This document shows positions 25,731 to 32,914 of a stretch of DNA of 64,000 nt, one piece after another. Made by a program: the position numbers and the translations under genes. This DNA is from Nocardioides marinus (GTDB lineage: Bacteria; Pseudomonadota; Alphaproteobacteria; Rhodobacterales; Rhodobacteraceae). Below the pieces are notes generated by a model. That model ran no database searches, was not told where the DNA came from, and saw only the letters and a program-made list of their open reading frames with translations. How positions within the stretch are numbered: position 1 is the stretch's first letter; every line of letters begins with the position of its first letter. The stretch lies in assembly GCA_019801415.1 (NCBI GenBank), contig JAHVJD010000010.1, positions 1-64,000 of the forward strand, in the 5' to 3' direction.

Positions 25731-26804
25731 ATGGCGCGCTTTCACGACCTTGAAGTCACCGATGTCCGCAAGACCATTCGCGATGCGGTGGTGGTCACCC
25801 TGAAACCCTCGCCGGAGGCGGCCACTGCGTTCGATTTCACCCAAGGCCAATATCTGACCTTCCGGCGGGACTTCGACGGCGAGGAGCTGCGCCGCAGCTA
25901 TTCCATCTGTGCCGGAAAGGACGAGGGCATCCTGCAGGTCGGCATCAAGCGCGTCGACGGCGGCGCCTTTTCGACCTGGGCCAACACCGAGCTGAAAGTC
26001 GGCGATACCCTGCAGGCGATGCCGCCGATGGGCACCTTTCACACACCGCTCGATCCGAAGGCTGAGAAACACTATCTCGGCTTCGCGGGCGGCTCCGGCA
26101 TCACACCCGTCCTCTCGCTCCTGAAGACGACGTTGGCAACAGAGCCCAAGTCCTCCTTCACGCTGGTCTACGCCAACAAGGGCGTGAACACGATCATGTT
26201 CCGCGAGGAGCTGGAGGATCTGAAGAACATCCACATGGGGCGACTGAACGTCATCCACGTGCTGGAATCCGACGCTCAGGACATTGACCTGTTCACCGGT
26301 CTCGTGACCGAGGAAAAATGCGCCCAGCTCTTTGAGCATTGGATCGACATCACGTCCGTCGACACCGCCTTCATCTGTGGCCCAGAACCGATGATGCTCG
26401 GCATCGCCGCAGCCCTGCGCACGGCCGGGCTGGAGGACAGCCAGATCAAGTTTGAACTTTTCGCCTCTGCCCAGCCGGGCCGCGCCAAGCGCAAGGCGGG
26501 CGCCGCAGAAGCCGGTACAAGCGCCAATCAGACCAAGGCGGCCATCACACTCGACGGGGCCACTCAGACCATCCAGATGGGCAAGGACGTAACGCTGCTG
26601 GACGCCGCACTGGAAAACGCCATGGACGCGCCCTACGCTTGCAAGGCGGGCGTCTGCTCCACCTGCCGCTGCAAGGTTTTGGAGGGCGAGGTGGAGATGG
26701 TCGCCAATCACGCGCTTGAGGATTACGAGGTCGAAAAAGGGTATGTGCTGAGCTGCCAGGCCTACCCGGTGACGGATACAGTGGTGGTGGACTACGACCA
26801 GTAG
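25731..26804 (+). CDS. paaE: phenylacetyl-CoA epoxidase reductase subunit PaaE
   Basis: 357 aa flavin/Fe-S reductase. FAD-binding RxYS motif in EELRRSYSICAGKDEG (about 45-60), NAD-binding GFAGGSGITPVLSLL (about 116-130), CGPEPMM near 215, and a C-terminal plant-type 2Fe-2S ferredoxin domain with CKAGVCSTCRCKVLEG and the last Cys in VLSCQAYP. It passes electrons from NADPH to PaaA. The ATG at 25731 follows GAGGAGACCCTG, 10 bp after paaD. Confidence 0.96.
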   Translation: MARFHDLEVTDVRKTIRDAVVVTLKPSPEAATAFDFTQGQYLTFRRDFDGEELRRSYSICAGKDEGILQVGIKRVDGGAFSTWANTELKVGDTLQAMPPMGTFHTPLDPKAEKHYLGFAGGSGITPVLSLLKTTLATEPKSSFTLVYANKGVNTIMFREELEDLKNIHMGRLNVIHVLESDAQDIDLFTGLVTEEKCAQLFEHWIDITSVDTAFICGPEPMMLGIAAALRTAGLEDSQIKFELFASAQPGRAKRKAGAAEAGTSANQTKAAITLDGATQTIQMGKDVTLLDAALENAMDAPYACKAGVCSTCRCKVLEGEVEMVANHALEDYEVEKGYVLSCQAYPVTDTVVVDYDQ

Positions 26805-26828
26805 CAACCGTTTTGGGGAGGATCAGCC

Positions 26829-27590
26829 GTGGCTGAAGATATGAGCATCGAAACCTACCTGGCCCGCGGGGGCGTGTTGACCACCCCGGCCAACGTCCCG
26901 CCCCGCTACCGGGCAGAGCTGCTGAAGCTGATGGCAACCTTCGTCGACAGCGAGCTGGCCGGTGCCGCAGGTTTTGCTGATATTATCAACCAGGGTCCCG
27001 GCATCCAGGCCCGCATCGCCGCGGCCCGTATCGTGCTGGAAAAAACCGCGCATGCGGACCAGGTGTTGCGCCTGATGGGGGAATTCGGTGCGGACACGGC
27101 CCGCTATGCCGATCACCATCCCTGGACCGCCCGGCTCGCGCGCGATGCCGACATCGGACAGAGCCGAAGCCAGCACGACATGCGACTGGCGGTCTTCAAC
27201 TACCCGCTGCAAGGCTGGGCCGATGCAGTTGTGATGAACGTGTTGATGGGCCGCGCCGTGACCCTCCAGCTGGAGGAGCTGAGCCATGTCTCCTATCAGC
27301 CCTTGGCCGAGGCCTTCCGCACGATCCTGCCAGTGGAGACCCGCCACGCGGAACTGGCCGAAGAAGGGCTGATGACACTTGTGGAATCAACCGGAACCGA
27401 GCCTCTGCAAGACTTGGTTGACTATTGGTGGCCAAGGGTCGCGGCCAGCTTCGGGCAGGAAGCCTCGGACAAGTTCGAAGGGCTGAAAGCGATGGGACTG
27501 CGCCGCACGCCAAACGCCGAGCTGAAAGCCCGCTGGCAGCAAGAGGCAACTTCCATCCTGACGAAGGCCGGGCTGGCGCCAGGGAGCTGA
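26829..27590 (+). CDS. PaaA/PaaC-like ferritin-fold protein of unknown role
   Basis: 253 aa encoded 24 bp after paaE. It follows the phenylacetic acid catabolic protein fold (PF05138): FVDSELAGAAGFADII resembles the first metal helix of PaaA, RIVLEKTAHADQVLRLMGEFG occupies the place of the EAGH helix but has Lys where the EXXH Glu should be, and VETRHAELAEEGLM matches the ExxH of the fourth helix. It is about 70 aa shorter than PaaA. GTG at 26829 has GGGGAGG at good spacing. It may be an extra or regulatory epoxidase subunit, or a diverged oxygenase; function unknown. Confidence 0.8.
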   Translation: MAEDMSIETYLARGGVLTTPANVPPRYRAELLKLMATFVDSELAGAAGFADIINQGPGIQARIAAARIVLEKTAHADQVLRLMGEFGADTARYADHHPWTARLARDADIGQSRSQHDMRLAVFNYPLQGWADAVVMNVLMGRAVTLQLEELSHVSYQPLAEAFRTILPVETRHAELAEEGLMTLVESTGTEPLQDLVDYWWPRVAASFGQEASDKFEGLKAMGLRRTPNAELKARWQQEATSILTKAGLAPGS

Positions 27591-27619
27591 GCCCGGCTGC
27601 GCCTGCGCGCCAGGCAGCC

Positions 27620-27681
27620 CGGCGCTCCCGCCCGTCCTTGCACGCAGTGTCATGCGCTGGTCCGCTTGGGCGCGGCGCGCC
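27620..27681 (+). repeat. 3'-end hairpin repeat, copy C
   Basis: GGCGCTCCCGCCCGT (27620-27634) is identical, as the reverse complement, to the arm at 38612-38626, and GCTTGGGCGCGGCGCGCC (27664-27681) corresponds to the other arm. The middle is variable and only weakly self-complementary. It starts 30 bp after the ferritin-like gene and is sense-oriented to it. Confidence 0.55.
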
Positions 27682-27701
27682 TGTCGGCGCGCGGTCACGA
27701 T

Positions 27702-27714
27702 CACTGTGACAGTG
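27702..27714. promoter_or_regulatory. perfect palindrome upstream of the VOC gene
   Basis: CACTGTGACAGTG is a perfect 13-bp dyad 110 bp before the VOC protein start. It could be an operator; no binding protein can be named. Confidence 0.35.
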
Positions 27715-27824
27715 TGAAACCGCACAGGGGAATGGTGCGCCCCTGTGGACTGGCACCGGCCCTGACTGTCGCCATAATCAAAGGGTCAGACTGCGCGGCG
27801 GCAAAGCACCTCAAGGAGACGAAC

Positions 27825-28331
27825 ATGAGCACTGGTTCCACATCCCTTCCCCAAGGCACCTGCATCGGCCATATTCACCTGAAGGTCTCCGACCTTGAGC
27901 GTGCAATCGGCTTTTACAGCGACGTTCTGGGGTTCGATGTCACCCAGCGGATCGGCGAGTCCGCGGCTTTCCTCTCGGCGGGTGGCTATCATCATCACAT
28001 TGGCCTGAACACCTGGCACTCGCGCGGCGGGGCGCAACCGGCTCCGGGCACCACGGGGCTATACCATACTGCAATCCTGCTACCGGACCGCCCCAGCCTC
28101 GGTGCCGTGCTGCGTCGGGTCCTGGCGGCCAACATCCCGCTGGAGGGCGCCGCCGACCATGGCGTTTCAGAAGCGCTCTACATCCGCGACCCGGACGGCA
28201 ACGGTGTCGAACTCTACCGGGACCGCCCGGTAGAGGAATGGCCACGGACCGCCGATGGCGAACTGGCGATGGTCAACGAGCCGCTTGATCTCGAGGCGCT
28301 GCTGGAGGCGGAAAAGGGTATGGACCTCTGA
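27825..28331 (+). CDS. VOC family protein, CatE-like
   Basis: 168 aa of the vicinal oxygen chelate (glyoxalase/bleomycin-resistance/extradiol dioxygenase) family. The first metal-ligand His is in CIGHIHLKVSDLERAIGFY (about 12-30), HHHIGLNTWHSRGG lies at about 58-71, and the DHGVSEALYIRDPDGNGVELY motif provides the C-terminal ligands. The C terminus RPVEEWPRTADGELAMVNEPLDLEALL is typical of the bacterial group annotated as catechol-2,3-dioxygenase-like, though short for a true dioxygenase. ATG at 27825 follows AAGGAGACGAAC. Substrate unknown; proximity to paa genes may be incidental. Confidence 0.87.
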   Translation: MSTGSTSLPQGTCIGHIHLKVSDLERAIGFYSDVLGFDVTQRIGESAAFLSAGGYHHHIGLNTWHSRGGAQPAPGTTGLYHTAILLPDRPSLGAVLRRVLAANIPLEGAADHGVSEALYIRDPDGNGVELYRDRPVEEWPRTADGELAMVNEPLDLEALLEAEKGMDL

Positions 28332-28376
28332 CCCATTCCTGCCTAGCGTTCCGCCACCAAGCGAAAGGACAGATCG

Positions 28377-29240
28377 ATGGCCGCAGGCAGCAAAATCCGG
28401 ACCTATTTCAATGGCACCTGGCACGACGGCGACGTCGCCGTGATGCGGGCCGCGGACCATGGGATGTGGCTGGGCTCCTCGGTGTTTGACGGCGCCCGCT
28501 TCTTTGATGGCGTCACACCGGACCTGGACCTGCATTGCGCCCGCACCAACGCCTCGGCCCGTGCGTTGATGATGGAGCCGACCTTGCAGGCAGCTGAAAT
28601 GGCCGAACTGATCCGCGACGGGCTCAAAGGGTTTGCCGCGGACGCAGCCGTCTACGTGCGGCCGATGTACTGGGCCACCGATGGTGATGCGACGCTGATT
28701 GCTCCGGACGCGGACAGCACGCAATTCGCCGTCAGCCTGGAAGAGATCCCGATGCCCGCCGCCGACGCCTCTGCCACGCTGACCCGCACCCGTTTCCGTC
28801 GGCCGGTGCTGGAAAACGCGGTGGTGAATGCCAAGGCCGGATGCCTCTATCCCAATAACGCCCGCATGCTGCGCGAGGCCCGCAGCAAGGGCTTTACGAA
28901 TGCCCTGGCACTGGATGCCATGGGCAATGTTGCCGAAACCGCCACCAGCAACGTCTTCATGGTCCGCGATGGCGTCGTGTTCACGCCGATCCCCAACGGC
29001 ACCTTCCTGGCCGGCATCACCCGCGCCCGCCATATCGCCAACATGCGCGCCGATGGAATGACCGTGACCGAATGCGTGCTGACCTACGAAGACTTCGAAA
29101 CCGCGGATGAAATCTTTCTGTCCGGCAACATGGCCAAAGTGACCCCGGTCACCGCGTTCGACGATTGCACCTATGAGATCGGCCCGGTGACCAAACGCGT
29201 CCGCGCGCTCTACTGGGATTGGGCAGCAGGGCAGAAATGA
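28377..29240 (+). CDS. branched-chain amino acid aminotransferase-like, PLP fold type IV
   Basis: 287 aa. The PLP Lys is in VVNAKAGCLYPNNARMLREA (about residue 152) and the cofactor-contacting Glu and Thr/Ser in GNVAETATSNVFMVRDG near 185. The N-terminal YFNGTWHDGDVAVMRAADHG matches IlvE-like proteins of Rhodobacterales. It would transfer amino groups between glutamate and branched-chain or D-amino acid partners; IlvE and DatA/PabC-like alternatives cannot be separated by eye. It follows the VOC gene by 45 bp and may share its transcript. Confidence 0.87.
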   Translation: MAAGSKIRTYFNGTWHDGDVAVMRAADHGMWLGSSVFDGARFFDGVTPDLDLHCARTNASARALMMEPTLQAAEMAELIRDGLKGFAADAAVYVRPMYWATDGDATLIAPDADSTQFAVSLEEIPMPAADASATLTRTRFRRPVLENAVVNAKAGCLYPNNARMLREARSKGFTNALALDAMGNVAETATSNVFMVRDGVVFTPIPNGTFLAGITRARHIANMRADGMTVTECVLTYEDFETADEIFLSGNMAKVTPVTAFDDCTYEIGPVTKRVRALYWDWAAGQK

Positions 29241-29314
29241 CGGCGCGGCAGCAGCTCTATTGCCTGATCGGCCTGCTTGCGCCATGATCCCGACGCAACA
29301 ACACGTGAGGCGAG

Positions 29315-29770
29315 ATGCGCAAATTCCTGGTGGTACTGGACGACAGCCGCGAATGTCTGAACGCGATGCGCTTTGCCGCGATGCGGGCTGCGCACACCGG
29401 CGGCGGCGTGACCATCCTGTCGGTGATCCCGCCGGATGAATTCAACCACTGGATCGGTGTCGGCGAGGTCATGCGTGAAGAGGCCCGCGAACGCATTCAC
29501 GCCCACTTCGAGGTTTTCGCCAAGTGGATGCGTGACCGCCAGAATGTCGACCCCGAACTGGTGATCCGCGAAGGCGAGCCAGTGCCAGAAATTCTCGACT
29601 ATATCGAGGGCGATCCAGAAATCGGCGTGCTGGTGCTGGGCGCGGGCATCGGGCGCAAGGGACCGGGACCGCTGGTCACCCAGCTGACCAAGAACTCGGG
29701 CACGCTGCCGGTGCCGATCACCATCGTCCCGGGCGATCTGTCCAAGGAACGGCTGGAAGCCATCACCTGA
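29315..29770 (+). CDS. universal stress protein family (UspA)
   Basis: 151 aa single Usp domain. The N-terminal FLVVLDDSRECLNAMRFAAMRAAHTGGGVTIL carries the first beta strand and nucleotide-contacting Asp, and the C-terminal region VLGAGIGRKGPGPLVTQLTKNSGTLPVPITIVPG has a G-x2-G-x9-G(S/T)-like arrangement, here only partly conserved, so ATP binding is uncertain. Proteins of this type respond to stress or starvation. It is followed by the promoter of the Nfu gene. Confidence 0.88.
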   Translation: MRKFLVVLDDSRECLNAMRFAAMRAAHTGGGVTILSVIPPDEFNHWIGVGEVMREEARERIHAHFEVFAKWMRDRQNVDPELVIREGEPVPEILDYIEGDPEIGVLVLGAGIGRKGPGPLVTQLTKNSGTLPVPITIVPGDLSKERLEAIT

Positions 29771-29832
29771 TACCCGACGCGACCGAACACCACCGCGCTG
29801 CGCCTCGCTCCCATTGCCATTGCTCTGCCGAG

Positions 29833-29889
29833 CCCCGGCAATTTAGAATGGTTCCAAATCTTGACTTGCCGGGGCGCAAGGCGCATATC
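29833..29889 (+). promoter_or_regulatory. Irr-box-like site and promoter of the nfu gene
   Basis: TTTAGAATGGTTCCAAA (29842-29858) differs by one base from TTTAGAA-N3-TTCTAAA, the iron control element recognised by Irr in Alphaproteobacteria. It lies directly upstream of a -35 TTGACT (29861-29866) spaced 17 bp from CATATC (29884-29889), 58 bp before the ATG. CCCCGGCAA (29833-29841) and TTGCCGGGG (29866-29874) form a perfect inverted repeat around it. Confidence 0.6.
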
Positions 29890-29915
29890 GGGAACACGCT
29901 TAACGGAGACCCGCC

Positions 29916-30482
29916 ATGTTCATTCAGACCGAATCCACGCCCAACCCGGCGACGCTGAAATTCCTGCCGGGTCAGACAGTTCTCGAAGTCGGCACCGCAG
30001 ACTTTGCCAGTGCCGAGGCCGCCGAGAAATCCCCCCTGGCTGCCCGCATTTTCGCCGTCGACGGCGTGACCGGCGTATTCTTTGGCAATGACTTCGTCAC
30101 CGTGACCAAGGAAGACAGCGTCGATTGGGACCACATCAAGCCCGCCATACTCGGCGCGGTGATGGAGCACTTCCAATCCGGTCAGCCGGTAATGGCCGAT
30201 GGCTCGTCCGATCCGGCCTCGGGCCACGCGGAACACACGGGCGAGGACGCCGAGATCGTCAACCAGATCAAGGAGCTGCTGGACAGCCGCGTGCGCCCGG
30301 CAGTGGCCCAGGACGGCGGCGACATCACCTTCCACGGCTTTGACCGCGGCGTGGTCTACTTGCACATGCAGGGCGCCTGCGCGGGCTGCCCGTCCTCGAC
30401 GCTCACGCTGAAAATGGGCATCGAGAACCTGCTGCGCCATTACATTCCGGAAGTCACCGAGGTGCGCCCGGTTGCCGTGTGA
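29916..30482 (+). CDS. nfuA: Nfu-type iron-sulfur cluster carrier
   Basis: 188 aa. The N-terminal Nfu domain (IQTESTPNPATLKFLPGQTV, residues 3-22; FFGNDFVTVTK near 50) is followed by the C-terminal NifU domain with the cluster-binding CxxC in MQGACAGCPSSTLTLKMG (about 150-167). It carries Fe-S clusters to client proteins. It lies upstream of tsaB and rimI, an arrangement common in Rhodobacterales; tsaB starts 21 bp after it. The Irr-box-like promoter suggests control by iron status. Confidence 0.93.
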   Translation: MFIQTESTPNPATLKFLPGQTVLEVGTADFASAEAAEKSPLAARIFAVDGVTGVFFGNDFVTVTKEDSVDWDHIKPAILGAVMEHFQSGQPVMADGSSDPASGHAEHTGEDAEIVNQIKELLDSRVRPAVAQDGGDITFHGFDRGVVYLHMQGACAGCPSSTLTLKMGIENLLRHYIPEVTEVRPVAV

Positions 30483-30502
30483 CGGCTGCGAAAGGACATT
30501 GC

Positions 30503-31099
30503 ATGACCTCTGAACCACTGGTTCTGGGATTTGACACATCGGCCGCGCATTGCGCGGCCGCTTTGCTGCGCGGCGACGAGGTGCTGACCACCCGCCTGGA
30601 AGAGATGACCCGCGGCCAGGCCGAGCGACTGATGCCGCTGCTGCAAGAGGTGCTGTCCGAGGCCGACGCCAGCTGGGAAGACCTCGACGCGCTGGGAGTC
30701 GGCATCGGGCCGGGCAATTTCACCGGGATCCGCATAGCCGTATCCGCAGCCCGTGGGCTGGCCCTCGGGCTGGACATCCCGGCGGTGGGCGTCAACGGCT
30801 TTGAGGCCCGCAAGGCGGACGGCAGCCTGCCCGCGGTGCCTGCCCCCCGTGACCAGGTCTATGCCGCCCTGCCCGGCGAGGCGCCGCGTCTGATGCCGCG
30901 CCAGGAGGCCGAGGACGCCGCCCGCGGTGCCGGTCTGGCGTTTGCGCCCGAGGCGAGCCCCCCCGGGATCGCGGAAGCCATTGCGCGCATCGCCTCCGTA
31001 CGCTTTGCCACCGCCACCGAGCCCCCCGCGCCACTTTACCTGCGGGCCGCGGACGCCGCGCCCTCGAGTGACGTAGCGCCGACCCTGCTCGATGACTGA
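30503..31099 (+). CDS. tsaB: tRNA threonylcarbamoyladenosine biosynthesis protein TsaB
   Basis: 198 aa of the ASKHA fold. LGFDTSAAHCAAALL at the N terminus and GIGPGNFTGIRIAVSAARGLALGL near 68-91 are diagnostic. TsaB partners TsaD and TsaE to make the t6A modification of ANN-reading tRNAs. The ATG at 30503 follows AAAGGACATTGC; an earlier GTG at 30479 overlaps the nfuA stop and is less likely. Its end overlaps the start of the RimI-like gene. Confidence 0.93.
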   Translation: MTSEPLVLGFDTSAAHCAAALLRGDEVLTTRLEEMTRGQAERLMPLLQEVLSEADASWEDLDALGVGIGPGNFTGIRIAVSAARGLALGLDIPAVGVNGFEARKADGSLPAVPAPRDQVYAALPGEAPRLMPRQEAEDAARGAGLAFAPEASPPGIAEAIARIASVRFATATEPPAPLYLRAADAAPSSDVAPTLLDD

Positions 31100-31517
31100 C
31101 GCACCAAACCCGTCACAGATGGCCGCGACCCATGCGGCCGCCTTCACCCAATCGCGTCCCTGGACACCCGGTGAATTCGCGGAGCTGTTGAGCAGCCCCC
31201 TGTCCCTTGTGGCCGGCGACGAGCGCTGCTTTGCCCTGTTTCGCCTGATCGCGGACGAGGCGGAACTGCTGACCATTGCCACCCACCCGGACCACCAGCG
31301 CCAGGGACTGGCGCGGGCCTGCCTGTCCCGCGCGGAGGTCGAGCTGCGGTTGTGTGACGTGACGGAGGTGTTCCTTGAGGTCGCCGCCGACAATGCTCCG
31401 GCACAGTCGCTATATCTCAGCGCGGGATTCGCGGAGTGCGGCCTGAGGCGGGAATATTACCCGCGTCCGGGCGCGCAAGCTGTCGACGCGCTGCTGATGC
31501 GCAAGGCTTTACGTTAG
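31092..31517 (+). CDS. rimI: GNAT acetyltransferase, RimI-like
   Basis: 141 aa GNAT. The acetyl-CoA motif is LTIATHPDHQRQGLARACLSRAE (about 61-83; Q/RxxGx pattern HQRQGLA), followed by EVFLEVAADNAPAQSLYLSAGFAECGLRREYY, matching RimI, which acetylates the N terminus of ribosomal protein S18. Overlap with tsaB (ATG within the tsaB end) is the usual arrangement of rimI. Exact target is inferred from context. Confidence 0.88.
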   Translation: MTDAPNPSQMAATHAAAFTQSRPWTPGEFAELLSSPLSLVAGDERCFALFRLIADEAELLTIATHPDHQRQGLARACLSRAEVELRLCDVTEVFLEVAADNAPAQSLYLSAGFAECGLRREYYPRPGAQAVDALLMRKALR

Positions 31518-31554
31518 GCCACTTTGCGGTTCAGCCCGCTATTTCGCACCATTT

Positions 31555-31598
31555 GGTCAAAAAGCTGTTGACCCTCTCCCTGCCCTGCAGGCTAAATT
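31555..31598 (+). promoter_or_regulatory. promoter with GGTCAA/TTGACC dyad before the BMP operon
   Basis: GGTCAA (31555-31560) and TTGACC (31568-31573) form an inverted pair across 7 bp; TTGACC also reads as a -35 with TAAATT (31593-31598) as -10. The half-sites resemble TGGTCAA elements of purine/pyrimidine catabolism regulators such as RutR, but their order is reversed. Confidence 0.4.
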
Positions 31599-31680
31599 GC
31601 CGCACCCTTTTGGCCTGAACGAGGCCGGGCAGCGGCAAACCCCGCTGCATATGAAAAAAAATGATAGTGGGAGTTTCCTG

Positions 31681-32679
31681 ATGACCCTGATGAAATCGCT
31701 GATGGGCGCAGCCGCGTCGCTGGCGCTGACCGCAGGCGCCGCACTGGCAGAACCGGCGCTGATCTTCGACCTGGGCGGCAAATTCGACAAGAGCTTCAAC
31801 GAAGCCGCCCATAACGGTGCCAGCCGCTGGGCCGAAGAGACTGGCGGCAGCTACCGCGAGATCGAGCTGCAGTCCGAAGCCCAGCGCGAGCAGGCCCTGC
31901 GCCGCTTTGCCGAAGCCGGCGCCAACCCCGTCATCACCATGGGCTTTGCCATGGCCGACCCGCTCAGCACTGTTGCCGCCGATTACCCGGACACCAAGTT
32001 CGTGGCTGTCGACGTCACCTGGCTGGAAGCGCCCAACATTCGCCAGATCGGCTTTGCCGAGCATGAAGGCTCCTATCTGGTCGGCATGATGGCGGCGATG
32101 GCGTCGAAGTCCGACACCGTCGGCTTCATCGGCGGCATGGACATCCCGCTGATCCGCCACTTTGCCTGTGGCTATGCCCAGGGCGTGAAGGCCGTGAACC
32201 CCGACGCCAAGGTTGTCGCCAACATGACCGGCACCACCCCGGCGGCCTGGAACGACCCGGTGAAGGGCTCGGAGTTGACCAAGTCGCAGATCAGCCAGGG
32301 CGCTGACGTGATCTATGCAGCGGCCGGCGGCACCGGTGTGGGCGTGCTGCAGACCGCCGCCGACGAAGGCATCCTGTCGATTGGTGTGGACAGCAACCAG
32401 AACCACCTGCACCCGGGCAAGGTTCTGACCTCCATGCTCAAGCGGGTGGACGTGGCCGTCTATGAAGCCATGAAGGCCGGCGAAGACCTGGAGACCGGCG
32501 TCTTCACCATGGGTCTGGCCGAAGACGGTGTGGGCTATGCCCTGGACGAGCACAACGCCCCGCTGGTCACCGACGAGATGAAGGCCGCGGTTGAAGAAGC
32601 CCGCGAAAAGATCATCGCAGGCGAGATCAGCGTCGCAAGCTACTATGAAAACGACAGCTGCCCTGCGCTGAGCTTCTGA
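31681..32679 (+). CDS. BMP family ABC transporter substrate-binding protein
   Basis: 332 aa. A signal peptide (MTLMKSLMGAAASLALTAGAALA) is followed by a Bmp/PnrA domain: ALIFDLGGKFDKSFNEAAHNGASR (about 24-47), KFVAVDVTWLEAPNIRQIGFAEHEGSYLVGMMAA, and DVIYAAAGGTGVGVLQTA near 218-235. Characterised members bind purine nucleosides. ATG at 31681 follows GGGAGTTTCCTG; upstream in-frame starts precede the signal sequence. It heads an operon with an ATPase and two permeases. Confidence 0.93.
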   Translation: MTLMKSLMGAAASLALTAGAALAEPALIFDLGGKFDKSFNEAAHNGASRWAEETGGSYREIELQSEAQREQALRRFAEAGANPVITMGFAMADPLSTVAADYPDTKFVAVDVTWLEAPNIRQIGFAEHEGSYLVGMMAAMASKSDTVGFIGGMDIPLIRHFACGYAQGVKAVNPDAKVVANMTGTTPAAWNDPVKGSELTKSQISQGADVIYAAAGGTGVGVLQTAADEGILSIGVDSNQNHLHPGKVLTSMLKRVDVAVYEAMKAGEDLETGVFTMGLAEDGVGYALDEHNAPLVTDEMKAAVEEAREKIIAGEISVASYYENDSCPALSF

Positions 32680-32914
32680 TCCGATTGTCCCAGGCCATGA
32701 CGGATTGTCTGCATATTCTGCGTGCCGCCTGGGGCCAGCTATCACCCGCTTCCCGATCCGCCTCGGCGGACATGGGGGGCGGGTTCCTCTTTTTCCACTC
32801 CGATCCCGGCAGCGCCGGTTGGTCAGGCATCTATCCCGCCTGCCCGTCCCGCATCGCGCCAGCCGCCCTCACTTTGGGAGCAAGGATCGGAACTTCAGGC
32901 ATGGGAGAGCCCGC

